The notes: a model not told the origin generated them from the sequence alone. A stretch of DNA of 64,000 nucleotides from Thiogranum sp. (GCA_030148805.1 JASBSS010000019.1:1-64000), one strand, 5' to 3'; numbered from the stretch's first letter, positions 32,985 to 43,300 are shown. Translations and numbers: made by a program.

Positions 32985-33932
32985 TTAACCGCCGGCCGGT
33001 TGACGGCCGGCTTGCACATAGCGCGCCGGGTTGATCTGGCGACCGTTTTTCAACACCTCGTAGTGCACATGAGGCCCGGTGGAGCGGCCGGTGGAGCCCA
33101 TGAGCGCGATGGCTTCACCCTGTTTGACCCGCTGCCCCACCTTCACCAGGATTTTCTCGCAATGCCCATAACGGGTGGAAATTCCGCTGCCGTGGTTGAT
33201 TTCCACCAGATTGCCGTACCCATAGCGTTTCCCCGCCCAGGTGACCACGCCGGCGGCGGTCGCCAGGACGTCGCTGCCGGCCTGACCGGCGAAATCGACC
33301 CCCTTGTGCATTTCCTGCCGGCCATTGAACGGATCGGTGCGCTTGCCATAGTAGGAGGACAGCCAGCCCTTGCGGATGGGACGCCCGGCCGGCGACATGG
33401 CGTGTCTGAGCTGCCGCTGGCTGAGCACCTGCTCCAGCACCTCCAGCTGACGTGCCCGGTCATCGAGCTGCACCGCCAGGTCGTCGAGCGCGCGCATGAA
33501 GTCCACGCCACTCATTTGTTCCTCGGTGCCCGGCTCAGCGGGGCCGCCGCGCGCCGGCAATTGATCGAAGTCGAATTCGGATTTATCCAGATTGGCCTGC
33601 TCGGCCAGCCGCTGCCCCAGCGCCTCGACCCGCAGCATCTGTCCCTGCATCTGCCCCAGACGCACCGCCAACGCGTTGAGCTGGTCCTGGGCGGCGTCGC
33701 GCGCCTGCACCAGTTCCTGGCGCTGTTCCTTGAGCGCGCTTTGCCAGGCCAGGTCGCCGGCCGTCGCCGGCGCGCCGGCCGCCCCGGTGGCGCCGGCCAG
33801 CAGGTAGCCCACCTGTCCGGCCCCCAGCAGCAGTGCGCACACACCCAGCACCGCCGGTATCCAGAAAGTCGGACGCTGGAGCTGAATACTGCCTGACTTG
33901 CCGTAGGTGGTGGTGTAGAGTAGAAATTTCAT
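32985..33932 (-). CDS. M23 family peptidoglycan endopeptidase
   Basis: A 315-residue membrane-anchored LytM-type protein. A transmembrane helix (about 22-48) is followed by a coiled coil (about 65-175) and an M23 catalytic domain with zinc ligands His209, Asp213 (HKGVDF) and His290 (HVHYE); His288 is also conserved. The ligands are intact, so it is probably an active DD-endopeptidase, acting in the periplasm during growth or division. This gene between lpxC and secA is a common gammaproteobacterial arrangement. I chose the ATG at 33932, just before the membrane helix. Confidence 0.9.
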   Translation of the reverse strand: MKFLLYTTTYGKSGSIQLQRPTFWIPAVLGVCALLLGAGQVGYLLAGATGAAGAPATAGDLAWQSALKEQRQELVQARDAAQDQLNALAVRLGQMQGQMLRVEALGQRLAEQANLDKSEFDFDQLPARGGPAEPGTEEQMSGVDFMRALDDLAVQLDDRARQLEVLEQVLSQRQLRHAMSPAGRPIRKGWLSSYYGKRTDPFNGRQEMHKGVDFAGQAGSDVLATAAGVVTWAGKRYGYGNLVEINHGSGISTRYGHCEKILVKVGQRVKQGEAIALMGSTGRSTGPHVHYEVLKNGRQINPARYVQAGRQPAGG

Positions 33933-33965
33933 AGGCTGCTGGGTTCCCTGACTCCGCTGATTCGC

Positions 33966-34406
33966 ATGCGTAACAAAACTGTCTGTTCCTGCTCGCAAAT
34001 TCTCGAACAGGCCGCTTTGCCGGTCCTAGAACGGGCGCGCAAACTGGTACGGCTGGAAAAGGCGGTCCGGGAGCTTCTGCCCGCCGAACTCGCAGCGCAT
34101 TGTAAGGTGCTGAACCTGAAAAACGAAACCCTGGTTCTCGCGACCTCTTCTCCAGCCTGGACGAGCCGTCTGCGCTTCGCCAGCGCCGAGCTCATCCGGC
34201 AACTGCGTCGACGCCATGGTCTGGAAGTTACCCGGACAGCGCTCAGAACGCTACCCCAAGTGACTGAAAATCAAAAACTTAACCCCAGGCCCCAGACACT
34301 GTCCGGGGACAGCGCGAGCCTGCTGGCGCAAACCGCGGCGACCGTCGATCACCCGCCGCTGCAGGAGGCCCTGATGCGGTTAGCGGCAAAAACCCGCGAA
34401 GTTTGA
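33966..34406 (+). CDS. dciA: DciA family protein (DUF721), helicase-loading factor
   Basis: A 146-residue DUF721 protein. DciA is the ancestral bacterial loader or operator of the DnaB helicase. The conserved N-terminal KH-like region (VRLEKAVRELLPAELAAHC, then SPAWTSRLRFASAELI) spans about 28-95, with a variable tail. It is the only plus-strand gene between the secA and dcw blocks, divergent from the M23 gene and convergent with lpxC. Confidence 0.85.
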   Translation: MRNKTVCSCSQILEQAALPVLERARKLVRLEKAVRELLPAELAAHCKVLNLKNETLVLATSSPAWTSRLRFASAELIRQLRRRHGLEVTRTALRTLPQVTENQKLNPRPQTLSGDSASLLAQTAATVDHPPLQEALMRLAAKTREV

Positions 34407-34422
34407 GTCGTTTGATCGATTC

Positions 34423-35337
34423 TCAGACGGAGAGTATCGCCGGCTGCGTCAACCAGCCCGGCGCGCTGACGGGATCGTCGAAGGTCGTGATTTCCCAGGC
34501 ATCGGTCTCGCCTACCAGTGTGGTGAGCAGCGAATTGTTCAATGCATGGCCGGACTTGTAGCCGCAAAAGGCCCCGATCAGACTGTGGCCGAGTAGATAC
34601 AGATCGCCCACGGCGTCCAGCACCTTGTGCTTGACGAACTCGTCTTCGTAACGCAGACCGTCCTCGTTGACCACGCGGTAGTCGTCCAGCACCACGGCAT
34701 TATCCAGGCTGCCACCGAGCGCCAGGCGATCCTCGCGCAGCTTTTCGATATCCCGCATGAAACCAAAGGTACGGGCCCGACTGACTTCGCGCACAAACGA
34801 AGTACGCGCGAAGTCGAGCTGCGCGTGACAGCAACGATCCTTGAACATGGGGTGCTTGAAGTCGATGGTGAAACCGACCTGGAAGCCGTCGTGGGGCGTG
34901 AACCGCGCCCACTTGTCGCCCTCGCGCACCTCGACACTGCGACGGATACGCAAAAAACGCTTTGCCGCCGGCTGGATTTCGATTCCGGCTGACTGGATCA
35001 GAAAGACAAAGGGCCCGGCGCTGCCATCCATGATGGGAACCTCGCTGGCGCTGAGCTCGACCACGGCATTGTCGATTCCCAAGCCGGAAAACGCCGACAA
35101 CAGATGCTCGACGGTGGAGATGCGCACGCCATCGCGCCCCAGGGTGGTGGACAGACGCGTGTCGGTCACGTATTCGAGGCGGGCGGGAATATCCACCGGC
35201 GGCTGCAGATCGACGCGGCGAAACAGGATGCCGCTGTTGGGCGGTGCCGGCCTCAGGGTCAGGCAGACCTGCTCCCCGGTATGCAGACCGACCCCCTTGG
35301 CCCGCATGATGTTTCGTAAGGTTCTTTGATAAATCAT
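34423..35337 (-). CDS. lpxC: UDP-3-O-acyl-N-acetylglucosamine deacetylase
   Basis: A 304-residue zinc amidase that catalyses the committed step of lipid A synthesis. Zinc ligands are His78 (STVEHLLSA), His237 and Asp241 ([10 protein letters not shown]); numbering is within one residue of E. coli. It lies 231 bases after ftsZ, the standard end of the dcw region, separated by several stem-loops rather than overlapping. Confidence 0.97.
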   Translation of the reverse strand: MIYQRTLRNIMRAKGVGLHTGEQVCLTLRPAPPNSGILFRRVDLQPPVDIPARLEYVTDTRLSTTLGRDGVRISTVEHLLSAFSGLGIDNAVVELSASEVPIMDGSAGPFVFLIQSAGIEIQPAAKRFLRIRRSVEVREGDKWARFTPHDGFQVGFTIDFKHPMFKDRCCHAQLDFARTSFVREVSRARTFGFMRDIEKLREDRLALGGSLDNAVVLDDYRVVNEDGLRYEDEFVKHKVLDAVGDLYLLGHSLIGAFCGYKSGHALNNSLLTTLVGETDAWEITTFDDPVSAPGWLTQPAILSV

Positions 35338-35400
35338 TTAGTTATAGGTATCTCTAGCGCCAGCCCCGCCACTTGTGCCGGTTGTCATAGGGCTTTTATA

Positions 35401-35432
35401 CAGGCGCTCTCCCCCATCACCGTAAGCGCCTG
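35401..35432. other. Stem-loop in the ftsZ-lpxC gap
   Basis: Perfect 8-bp arms caggcgct (35401-35408) and agcgcctg (35425-35432) enclose a 16-base loop, about 65 bases upstream of the lpxC start. A second hairpin (gagccg/cggctc, 35523-35540) lies nearer ftsZ. Neither has a clear T-tract. They may shape the ftsZ mRNA end or the lpxC leader. Confidence 0.4.
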
Positions 35433-35568
35433 TCTCACCGGGCCAGTCGTTGTTGTTACAGCAGGCCAGTTGGCGATTATGCCAGCCAACGCCCACCGGC
35501 GCCAACGCCGGCGTGCCTGATCGAGCCGTCAATGCGGCTCGGATCGGCGCCGTCCGGCGGCGCGCCGG

Positions 35569-36726
35569 TCAGTCCGCCTGGCGACGCAAAAACGCCGGAA
35601 TGTCCAGGTAATCCATATCGTCGGAAACCGCCGGCGGCGGCAACGGATCGCCCGCGGCGCGGTTGCGGATCACGGCCGGCCGGTCGAGTTCGGCATAGTT
35701 CACCTCACCGCTGCGTTTGCGTTGCACCAATTGCACCGGCTCCGGGTTCGGTTCCTCGACCTCGTGCGAGCCGTTGCCCAGACCGGTGGCCACTACCGTC
35801 ACGCGCAGCTCATCGTGCATGTCGGGATCGATCACGGTGCCGACCACCACGGTGGCGTCGCGCGAGGCGAACTCCTTGACGGTGTTGCCGACTTCCTCGA
35901 ATTCACCGATCGACAGATCCAGCCCGGCGGTCACGTTGACCAGGATGCCGTGGGCGCCCATCAGGTCGATGTCCTCCAGCAACGGGCTGTGCACCGCCGC
36001 CTCGGCCGCCTCGCGGGCGCGGTCCTGCCCCGAGGAGACCCCGGTGCCCATCATCGCCATACCCATTTCCGACATCACCGTGCGCACGTCGGCGAAGTCG
36101 ACGTTGATCAGTCCCGGACGGGTGATCAGTTCGGCGATCCCCTGCACCGCGCCCTGCAACACATTGTTGGCCGCCTTGAAGGCGCTCAGCAGGCTGACGT
36201 CCTTGCCCAGGACCGAGAGCAACTTCTCGTTGGGAATGGTGATCAGCGAATCGACATACTGGCCCAGCTCCTTCAGGCCGCGATCGGCCACCGCGCTGCG
36301 CTTGCCGCCTTCGAAGGGAAACGGCTTGGTGACCACCGCAACGGTGAGAATGCCCAGCTCCTTGGCCACCTGCGCCACCACCGGCGCCGCACCGGTACCC
36401 GTGCCGCCCCCCATGCCGGCGGTGATGAACAACATATCCGCGCCGGCGATCACCTCGTGGATGCGGTCGCGGTCCTCCATCGCCGCCTGGCGGCCGATGT
36501 CCGGATTGGCGCCCGCGCCCAGGCCCTTGGTGATACTGCTGCCCAGCTGCAGCGTGGTGCGCGAATTCATGCTGGTGAGCGCCTGCGCGTCGGTGTTGGC
36601 GCAGATGAACTCCACCCCCTCGATATCGGCCTCGACCATGTGCTGCACGGCGTTGCCGCCGCCGCCCCCGACGCCCAGAACCTTGATCACCGCGTTCTGA
36701 CTGTACGAATCCATCAGTTCAAACAT
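35569..36726 (-). CDS. ftsZ: Cell division GTPase FtsZ
   Basis: A 385-residue tubulin homologue that forms the Z-ring. The GTP-binding signature GGGTGTG is at about 106-112, and NxD-type T3 and T7 loops are present. The disordered linker ends in the conserved C-terminal peptide MDYLDIPAFLRRQAD, which binds FtsA, ZipA and ZapD. ZapD is encoded elsewhere in this window. It starts 24 bases after ftsA. Confidence 0.98.
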   Translation of the reverse strand: MFELMDSYSQNAVIKVLGVGGGGGNAVQHMVEADIEGVEFICANTDAQALTSMNSRTTLQLGSSITKGLGAGANPDIGRQAAMEDRDRIHEVIAGADMLFITAGMGGGTGTGAAPVVAQVAKELGILTVAVVTKPFPFEGGKRSAVADRGLKELGQYVDSLITIPNEKLLSVLGKDVSLLSAFKAANNVLQGAVQGIAELITRPGLINVDFADVRTVMSEMGMAMMGTGVSSGQDRAREAAEAAVHSPLLEDIDLMGAHGILVNVTAGLDLSIGEFEEVGNTVKEFASRDATVVVGTVIDPDMHDELRVTVVATGLGNGSHEVEEPNPEPVQLVQRKRSGEVNYAELDRPAVIRNRAAGDPLPPPAVSDDMDYLDIPAFLRRQAD

Positions 36727-36750
36727 AACGACTTCTCCTCTCGTATGTAT

Positions 36751-37986
36751 TCAAAAATTTCCCTGAAACCAGCTTTTCATCCGTTCCCAGACTCCGCGCA
36801 CGCCACGCCCGAAGTCCGCATCGAAAGCCCGTTGCACGCGGTTCTGGCTGCCGAACAGCAACAGGCCGACGCCGGTTGCGTAGATCGGGTTGCGTACCAC
36901 GTCCACGAGCCCCATGACACTTTGCGGCGCGCCCAGGCGCACCGGCATGTGAAAAATCTCCTCGGCCAGATCCACCAGCCCCTCGATCTTGGAACTGCCG
37001 CCGGTGAGCACGATGCCCGCGGCGATCAGGTCCTCGAAACCGCTGCGGCGCAACTCGGCCTGCACCAGGGTCAGCAGCTCCTCGTAGCGCGGCTCGACCA
37101 CTTCGGCCAGGGTCTGGCGCGCCAGGCGCCGCGGCGGGCGGTCGCCCACGCTCGGCACCTCGATGCTCTCATCACGCGCGGCCAATTGAGTCAGCGCGCA
37201 GGCGTACTTGATCTTGATTTCCTCGGCGTACTGCGTGGGCGTACGCAAGGCCACGGCGATATCGTTGGTCACCTGGTCGCCAGCGATGGGAATCACCGCG
37301 GTATGACGGATCGAACCTTCGGTGAAAATCGCGATGTCGGTGGTACCGCCGCCGATATCGACCAGACAGACGCCGAGATCCTTTTCGTCGTCGGTCAGCA
37401 CCGAATAGCTCGAGGCGAGTTGTTCCAGGATGATATCGTCGACCTCGAGGCCACAGCGGCGCACGCACTTGACGATGTTCTGCGCGGCGCTCACCGCACC
37501 GGTGACCATGTGCACCTTGGCTTCGAGGCGCACGCCGCACATCCCCACCGGTTCGCGGATGCCGTCCTGGTCGTCGATGACGAACTCCTGCGGCAGGATA
37601 TGCAGGATTTTCTGATCCGCCGGTATCGCCACGGCGCGCGCCGCGTCGATCACCCGCTCGACATCGCCGGGCGTGACTTCCTTGTCGCGGATGGCCACGA
37701 TGCCATGCGAGTTCAAACTGCGGATGTGACTGCCGGCGATGCCGGCGTAGACCGAGTGGATCTGGCAACCGGCCATCAGCTCGGCCTCCTCCACCGCCCG
37801 CTGGATGGAGTGCACGGTGGATTCGATATTCACCACCACGCCTTTTTTCAGCCCCTTGGACGGGTGCGAGCCGATACCGATGATCTCGATGCCGCCGTCG
37901 GGCGCGATTTCGCCGACAATCGCCACCACCTTGGAGGTACCGATGTCCAGGCCGACTATCATGTTTTTTTCCAGTTTCTTTGCCAT
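36751..37986 (-). CDS. ftsA: Cell division protein FtsA
   Basis: A 411-residue actin-family ATPase that tethers FtsZ to the membrane. The phosphate-1 motif GLDIGTSKV is at the N-terminus and GGGTTDIA lies in the central nucleotide site. A C-terminal amphipathic helix (WERMKSWFQGNF) provides membrane attachment. It lies 15 bases after ftsQ. Confidence 0.97.
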   Translation of the reverse strand: MAKKLEKNMIVGLDIGTSKVVAIVGEIAPDGGIEIIGIGSHPSKGLKKGVVVNIESTVHSIQRAVEEAELMAGCQIHSVYAGIAGSHIRSLNSHGIVAIRDKEVTPGDVERVIDAARAVAIPADQKILHILPQEFVIDDQDGIREPVGMCGVRLEAKVHMVTGAVSAAQNIVKCVRRCGLEVDDIILEQLASSYSVLTDDEKDLGVCLVDIGGGTTDIAIFTEGSIRHTAVIPIAGDQVTNDIAVALRTPTQYAEEIKIKYACALTQLAARDESIEVPSVGDRPPRRLARQTLAEVVEPRYEELLTLVQAELRRSGFEDLIAAGIVLTGGSSKIEGLVDLAEEIFHMPVRLGAPQSVMGLVDVVRNPIYATGVGLLLFGSQNRVQRAFDADFGRGVRGVWERMKSWFQGNF

Positions 37987-38001
37987 GCCGCTCGTGCCGG
38001 A

Positions 38002-38775
38002 TTATCCGGTCTGTTGGGGGGTTGTCTCGGCGCGGTTCCAGCGAACCGCAAAGCCATTGCTGTAGCGCAGGTCCACGCTGATCATCTGCCCTGCGCCGCT
38101 CGCCAGGATGGCCGGGTAGACGCGCACAAAGCGCGCCACCCGTTGCAGCGGATCCCGCCGTCCCACTTCCAGTTGCAGGCCGTTGTTCAGACGCAGCCGC
38201 CAGGCGCGGCGAGCCGTCAGGGTGAGGGCACTGACATCGAGCTGCAGCGGGCGCACCATCGCCCGCAGACGATGGTGCATCTCCAATACGCGCAGTTGAT
38301 TTCCCTCGGGCCCGGCGAGCGCCGGCAGATCGTTCAGCACCACCGGCGGATCGGGGGTGAAGACCTCCGCCCGGGCGTTGATGAAACCCGCGGCACCCCA
38401 GCGCGCCACCGGCTGCTGTTCGCGCACCCGGATGTCCAGCTCATCGGGCCAGAGGCGTCGCACCGACACCTGATCGACCCACGGCAAGGCCTGCAAACGC
38501 GCCTGCAGGTCGCCGACGTCGACGACGAAGAAGCCGCCGGCGGCCGGGCCGGCGGCCACCGCCTGCACCTGCGCTTTCTGCAGATGGTGAAAGTCGCCCG
38601 CGACGTGCACGCGTTTGACCGGCCAGGCCTGCGGGTCGTGCATCCATTCCGACATCAGCGTCAGACCCAGCGCGCTGCCGGCGACGGTCAGCGCCGCGAG
38701 CGCCGGTTTGAGCCAGCCGAAGCTCGGCTTGAACGGCTGCTTGCGCCGCGCCTGGGCTTTGCGCTTGCTCATCAT
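38002..38775 (-). CDS. ftsQ: Cell division protein FtsQ
   Basis: A 257-residue bitopic protein with a basic cytoplasmic N-terminus (MMSKRKAQARRKQPFK), one transmembrane helix (about 27-45), then the POTRA domain (about 52-120) and a beta domain. It links FtsZ-side proteins to the FtsB/FtsL and FtsW/FtsI complex. The ATG overlaps the ddl stop (ATGA). Confidence 0.94.
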   Translation of the reverse strand: MMSKRKAQARRKQPFKPSFGWLKPALAALTVAGSALGLTLMSEWMHDPQAWPVKRVHVAGDFHHLQKAQVQAVAAGPAAGGFFVVDVGDLQARLQALPWVDQVSVRRLWPDELDIRVREQQPVARWGAAGFINARAEVFTPDPPVVLNDLPALAGPEGNQLRVLEMHHRLRAMVRPLQLDVSALTLTARRAWRLRLNNGLQLEVGRRDPLQRVARFVRVYPAILASGAGQMISVDLRYSNGFAVRWNRAETTPQQTG

Positions 38776-39716
38776 CGCTTCCCCTCACCCACACTGGTCT
38801 GCAGAAGTTGCCAGACTAGCTCCGGCATATCCCAGCCGTGAGCGCGCGCGGCCATGGGGACCAGGCTGTGATCGGTCATGCCGGGCACCGTGTTCACTTC
38901 GATCAACCACGGCCGAGCCTGTTGGTCGAGCATGAAATCCACCCGCCCCCAGCCGCTGGCGGCAACGGCAACAAAGGCCTCCTGACACAGCGCCTGCAGG
39001 CTGGCCTCCTGTTGCCCCGGCAGTCCGCAGGGACAGTGATAACGGGTGTCGTCGGCCTGATACTTGGCCGCGTAATCGTAAAAGACGCGCGGCGTTTCCA
39101 GCCGGATCAGGGGCAGCGCCGTATCGCCCACGATCGCCGCGGTATACTCGGCGCCGGTCACCCAACGCTCGGCGAGCACCTCGTGATCGAAACTCGCGGC
39201 GGTCCGCCAGGCCGCCTGCAACTGGTCTTCGTGCTCTACCCGCGTCATGCCGATGCTGGAACCCTCGTGAACCGGCTTGAGCATCATGGGAAAACCGATC
39301 TCCTGCGCGGCGGGCGCGAGATCGGCGCTGCTTTTGAGGCAGCGGAATTCCGGCGTCGGCAGGCCGACACCCCGCCACAATTGCTTGGTGCGCAACTTGT
39401 CCATGGCCAACGCCGAGCCCAGCACGCCGCTGCCGGTATAGGGCAGACCCAGCGACTCGAGCAGACCCTGCACCACGCCATCCTCGCCACCGCGCCCGTG
39501 CAATGCATTGAACGCACGCGCGTAACCGCCGCCGGTCAGCTGGGCGATAAAATCCTCCGCGCCACAGTCCAGCGGATGGGCATCCACACCGCGCTGGCGC
39601 AGCGCAGCGACCACCGCCGCCCCGCTTTGCAGCGAGATTTCGCGCTCCGCCGAACGCCCGCCGAGCAGCACGGCGACCTTGCCGAATGCCTGTGCGCTGT
39701 CGATCTGCGGCGTCAT
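38772..39716 (-). CDS. ddl: D-alanine--D-alanine ligase
   Basis: A 314-residue ATP-grasp ligase producing the D-Ala-D-Ala dipeptide that MurF uses. It has the family regions VLLGGRSAEREISLQSG and HGRGGEDGVVQG near the N-terminus, and the catalytic GWGRVDFM and EVNTVPGMT motifs near the end. It overlaps both murB and ftsQ by 4 bases, so all are translationally coupled. Confidence 0.97.
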   Translation of the reverse strand: MTPQIDSAQAFGKVAVLLGGRSAEREISLQSGAAVVAALRQRGVDAHPLDCGAEDFIAQLTGGGYARAFNALHGRGGEDGVVQGLLESLGLPYTGSGVLGSALAMDKLRTKQLWRGVGLPTPEFRCLKSSADLAPAAQEIGFPMMLKPVHEGSSIGMTRVEHEDQLQAAWRTAASFDHEVLAERWVTGAEYTAAIVGDTALPLIRLETPRVFYDYAAKYQADDTRYHCPCGLPGQQEASLQALCQEAFVAVAASGWGRVDFMLDQQARPWLIEVNTVPGMTDHSLVPMAARAHGWDMPELVWQLLQTSVGEGKR

Positions 39717-40612
39717 TCAAACTCCCCCACGATGCGGACCTCGGTCTCCAGGCGCACGCCATGGCACTCCTGCACGCGTTGCTGCACGTAACGAATCAGG
39801 GCTTCGATGTCGGTCGCCCGGGCACCGCCCAGATTGACGATGAAGTTGGCGTGCTTTTGCGACACCTGCGCCTGGCCGATCTGTTCGCCCTTGAGACCGG
39901 CGGTCTCGATCAAGCGGGCGGCGAAATCATCCGGCGGATTGCGAAACACCGAACCGCAACTGGGCAGTTGGGTCGGTTGACTCGCCGCCCGCTGCTGCAA
40001 CAGACCACGCACCTTGGCCTGGCCGGCAATGCTGTCACCGGCTTGCAGTTGCAGCTGCGCCTGCACAAACCATTCATCGGCGGCACCGATCACGCTGCGA
40101 TAGCCGATCTGATAGTCCTCGCGCCGCCGCCGGTGCAACTCGCCCTGGCGGTCGACGGTTTGCACCTCGCTGACCACCGCCCAGGTCTCGCCGCCAAAGG
40201 CCCCCGCGTTCATGCACAAGGCGCCGCCCAGGGTACCGGGTATGCCGGCGAGAAATTCCGCCCCGGTGAGGCCCTGGCGCACGGCGAACCGGGCCACTTT
40301 GGCACAGCTCAGGCCGGCACCGGCGAGCACTTGCGCGTCACCGGCCGACTCCAGGGTATCCAAGCCCCCGAAGGGCAGGATGACGGTGCCGCGGATGCCA
40401 CCGTCGCGCACCAGCAGGTTGCTGCCCAGGCCGACCCAGAGCAGCGGTTCGTTCGCCGCCAGGCCGGCGAGGAAACGGCGCAGATCCTCGAGATCGGCCG
40501 GGCGATACCAGTGCTCGGCGGGCCCGCCGACGCGCCAGCTGGTATGGGCCGCCATCGGTTCGTTGTGCCTGAGCTCGCCGCGCAGGCCGGTACGGGACTC
40601 GGCCGCCATCAT
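39713..40612 (-). CDS. murB: UDP-N-acetylenolpyruvoylglucosamine reductase
   Basis: A 299-residue FAD enzyme that reduces UDP-GlcNAc-enolpyruvate to UDP-MurNAc. Motifs are GSNLLVRDGG, AGIPGTLGGALCMNAGAFGGE (FAD domain), the catalytic serine in CGSVFRNP, and KHANFIVN. The short form fits type II MurB rather than the longer E. coli type. Its start is ATGATG at 40612/40609. The upstream 160 bases belong to a separate small ORF whose stop overlaps this start. Confidence 0.95.
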   Translation of the reverse strand: MMAAESRTGLRGELRHNEPMAAHTSWRVGGPAEHWYRPADLEDLRRFLAGLAANEPLLWVGLGSNLLVRDGGIRGTVILPFGGLDTLESAGDAQVLAGAGLSCAKVARFAVRQGLTGAEFLAGIPGTLGGALCMNAGAFGGETWAVVSEVQTVDRQGELHRRRREDYQIGYRSVIGAADEWFVQAQLQLQAGDSIAGQAKVRGLLQQRAASQPTQLPSCGSVFRNPPDDFAARLIETAGLKGEQIGQAQVSQKHANFIVNLGGARATDIEALIRYVQQRVQECHGVRLETEVRIVGEFE

Positions 40613-40776
40613 GATTTGCACCTGGCGGCGGCACGACCGGCGGGCGGGGAGACCTGAGCTCGCCGCCGCCCGGTCAGCGCGGCGACCGGCGCTTCGCGCA
40701 GCGAACGCACAATCCACCAACGACTGCGCAGCGGTTCGCCGCAACCCATGTGAATCCGATAGCGCGTCTCGCTCAT
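40609..40776 (-). CDS. Small basic protein of unknown function between murC and murB (55 aa)
   Basis: An unrecognised 55-codon ORF starting [20 protein letters not shown]. The strong ribosome site ggagagggagc lies directly before its ATG. That ATG overlaps the murC stop (ATGA), and its stop overlaps the murB ATG, so it fits the coupled dcw operon exactly. It is Arg-rich with a Trp pair (about 20-21) and has no signal peptide or membrane helix. It explains why murB does not directly overlap murC as the other dcw genes overlap one another. It may be a genuine lineage-specific peptide, or a translational bridge. Confidence 0.6.
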   Translation of the reverse strand: MSETRYRIHMGCGEPLRSRWWIVRSLREAPVAALTGRRRAQVSPPAGRAAARCKS

Positions 40777-42224
40777 GCTCCCTCTCCTGATCGTCCCGCC
40801 GAGAATGCCGCCGGCAGCGTGGCCGCCACCGCCCCGATCGAGCCGGCGCCCAATGTCAACACCAGATCGCCGGCCTGCAACAGACCGGCGAGCACCTCGG
40901 AAAGATCCTCCACCCTGTCGACGAACACCGGCTCCACCCGTCCGCGCCCGCGCACGGCACGGCACAACGCGCGGCCATCGGCGCCGGCGATAGCCTGTTC
41001 GCCGGCGGCATAGACTTCGGTGATCAACAGCACATCAGTGTCGACCAGCACCTGCGCGAAATCCTCGAAAAGATCCTGAGTGCGGCTGTAACGGTGCGGC
41101 TGGAAGACGGTGACCAGACGCCGCTGCGGCCAGCCGCTGCGCACCGCGGCCAGGGTGGCGGCGATCTCGCTGGGGTGGTGACCATAGTCGTCGATGAACA
41201 TCAGGCGCCCGCCGTCGAAGGCCACGTCGCCGTTGACCTGGAAGCGCCGGCCGATACCGGCAAAGGTTTCCAGCGCGCGCTGGATGCTGGCCTCGTCGAC
41301 GTCAAGCTCGCGCGCAATGGCGATCGCGGCCAGCGCATTGAGCACATTGTGATGACCGGGCAGATTGAGTATCACCGGCAGGTCGGCGTAACCGTCCTGG
41401 CGGACCTGGAAATGCATCTGCAAACCGTCCTGGCGCAGGTCGACGGCACGCACGTCGGCGGTTTGCGCCGCGATGCCATAGGTGCGCACCTGCCGGGTGA
41501 TTTGCGGCAGAACGTCACGCACCTGGGGGTCGTCCAGGCAGACGACGGCCAGGCCGTAGAACGGCAGGTGATGCAGAAACTCGATAAAGGTCTGGCGCAG
41601 CCGCTGGAAATCCCCGTCATAGGTGGACAAATGGTCGGCATCGATATTGGTGACCACCGCCAGCATCGGCTGCAGGTAGAGAAACGACGCGTCGCTCTCG
41701 TCGGCTTCCGCCACCAGATAACGCCCGCCGCCAAGACGGGCGTGACTGTTGGCGCTGTTGAGCCGGCCGCCGATGACGAAGGTCGGATCCAGTCCGGCCT
41801 CGGCCAACAGACTGGCGACCAGGCTGGTGGTGGTAGTCTTGCCGTGGGTGCCGGCCACCGCGATGCCGTAGCGAAAGCGCATGATCTCGGCCAACATCTC
41901 GGCCCGTGGCACTACCGGTATGCGGCGCTCGCGCGCGGCCACGACTTCGGCGTTGTCCTCGCCCACGGCACTGGAGACCACCACCACGTCGGCATTTTCG
42001 ATGTTGCTCGGACGGTGGCCGATGAACACCTTCACCCCCTGGTCGGCCAGGCGCCGGGTGATGAGGCTGGCGCGCAGATCGGAACCGCTGACCCCATAGC
42101 CCAGGTTCAGCATCACCTCGGCGATACCGCTCATACCGGCCCCGCCGATACCGACAAAGTGGGTGTTGCGGATGCGCCCGAACGTGTCGGTGCGGCGCGG
42201 CGGGCGTTGCACGGCCGTCATCAT
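40773..42224 (-). CDS. murC: UDP-N-acetylmuramate--L-alanine ligase
   Basis: A 483-residue Mur ligase that adds L-Ala to UDP-MurNAc. The UDP-binding N-terminal domain has [14 protein letters not shown], and the ATP P-loop reads GTHGKTTTT (near 120). The start MM at 42224/42221 overlaps the murG stop. Its own stop overlaps the ATG of the 55-codon ORF. Confidence 0.97.
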   Translation of the reverse strand: MMTAVQRPPRRTDTFGRIRNTHFVGIGGAGMSGIAEVMLNLGYGVSGSDLRASLITRRLADQGVKVFIGHRPSNIENADVVVVSSAVGEDNAEVVAARERRIPVVPRAEMLAEIMRFRYGIAVAGTHGKTTTTSLVASLLAEAGLDPTFVIGGRLNSANSHARLGGGRYLVAEADESDASFLYLQPMLAVVTNIDADHLSTYDGDFQRLRQTFIEFLHHLPFYGLAVVCLDDPQVRDVLPQITRQVRTYGIAAQTADVRAVDLRQDGLQMHFQVRQDGYADLPVILNLPGHHNVLNALAAIAIARELDVDEASIQRALETFAGIGRRFQVNGDVAFDGGRLMFIDDYGHHPSEIAATLAAVRSGWPQRRLVTVFQPHRYSRTQDLFEDFAQVLVDTDVLLITEVYAAGEQAIAGADGRALCRAVRGRGRVEPVFVDRVEDLSEVLAGLLQAGDLVLTLGAGSIGAVAATLPAAFSAGRSGEGA

Positions 42225-43300
42225 GCCGCCTCCCTCCAGCCGCTGGCGGCGATACAGGCTTGGGCGACGCTTTCGGCCGCGTGCGGCAAGGCCCGGGCGC
42301 GCGCTTTTTGCGCCATCGCGATCAGTCGCTGCGGCTGGTGCACGAGCGCCAACTCCTGGCGCAGGCGCGCGATGTCCATTTCCGACTGCGGCAACAGGAC
42401 GGCGGCGCCGGCGTCGACCAGATAACGTGCGTTCGCGCTTTGATGGTCATCCACGGCGTGCGGATAGGGCACCAGAATGGAGGCCACGCCCACGGCGGCC
42501 AACTCGGCCACGGTCAGGGCGCCGGCGCGACACAGCACCAGATCCGCCCAGCGGTAGGCTTCGGCCATGTCTTCGATGAAGGCTTCCAGGCGCGCCTCCA
42601 CACCGGCCCGCTGATAGGCCTGACGGGCGCTGTCGATCAGCTTCAGACCGGTCTGATGACGCACCTCGGGGCGCTGTTGCTCGCTCAGACCGGCCAAGGC
42701 CGCCGGCACCAGTTCGTTGAGCGCCGCCGCGCCCAGGCTGCCACCGACCACCAACAGCCGCGGCCGGCGCCCGCTGCTGTCGGGCGCGACAAACTCCAGG
42801 GCGGCAATACTGGCGCGCACCGGGTTGCCGGTGTGCCGGGCCCGCGGCAGGCTGCCGGGAAAGGCCTCAAGCACGCAGCCGGCGAAGCGCGCCAACCAGC
42901 GATTGGTCATGCCGGCCACGGCATTTTGCTCGTGGATGACCAGCGGGCGACGCAACAACCAGGCCACGAGCCCCCCCGGTCCGGTGACAAAGCCACCCAT
43001 ACCCAGCACCGCCGCCGGACGCAGGCGCAGGATCACCACCGCCGTCTGCGCCATCGCGCTCAAGAGCATCAACGGCGCGGTCAATTTGCGCCACCAGCCT
43101 TTGCCGCGCAGACCCTTGACGCCGATCCAATGCAGCGCAATGCCGGTTTCGGGCACGACCCGCGCTTCCAGGCCGGCGCGGGTTCCCAGCCAGTGTACCG
43201 GCCAACCCTTGGCCCGCAGTTGCTCGGCCACGGCCAGGGCGGGAAAGACATGGCCACCGGTGCCACCTGCCATGATCAGAAACGGCCGCCGGGCTTTCAT
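42221..43300 (-). CDS. murG: Lipid II synthase (GlcNAc transferase) MurG
   Basis: A 359-residue GT-B glycosyltransferase on the inner face of the membrane that converts lipid I to lipid II. The N-terminal [10 protein letters not shown] and the C-terminal donor-site region ([12 protein letters not shown]) are intact. I chose the ATG at 43300, which overlaps the ftsW stop; the frame continues open through ftsW but that is out-of-phase sequence. Confidence 0.97.
   Translation of the reverse strand: MKARRPFLIMAGGTGGHVFPALAVAEQLRAKGWPVHWLGTRAGLEARVVPETGIALHWIGVKGLRGKGWWRKLTAPLMLLSAMAQTAVVILRLRPAAVLGMGGFVTGPGGLVAWLLRRPLVIHEQNAVAGMTNRWLARFAGCVLEAFPGSLPRARHTGNPVRASIAALEFVAPDSSGRRPRLLVVGGSLGAAALNELVPAALAGLSEQQRPEVRHQTGLKLIDSARQAYQRAGVEARLEAFIEDMAEAYRWADLVLCRAGALTVAELAAVGVASILVPYPHAVDDHQSANARYLVDAGAAVLLPQSEMDIARLRQELALVHQPQRLIAMAQKARARALPHAAESVAQACIAASGWREAA

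Noticed and set aside
35380-35410. TATAAA as -10 of an lpxC promoter
   Set aside because: The best -35 candidate (TTACGG) is poor, so I do not call a promoter.
35722-38841. Plus-strand open frame of about 1040 codons opposite ftsZ, ftsA and ftsQ
   Set aside because: Antisense shadow of three certain genes; it runs across their junctions.
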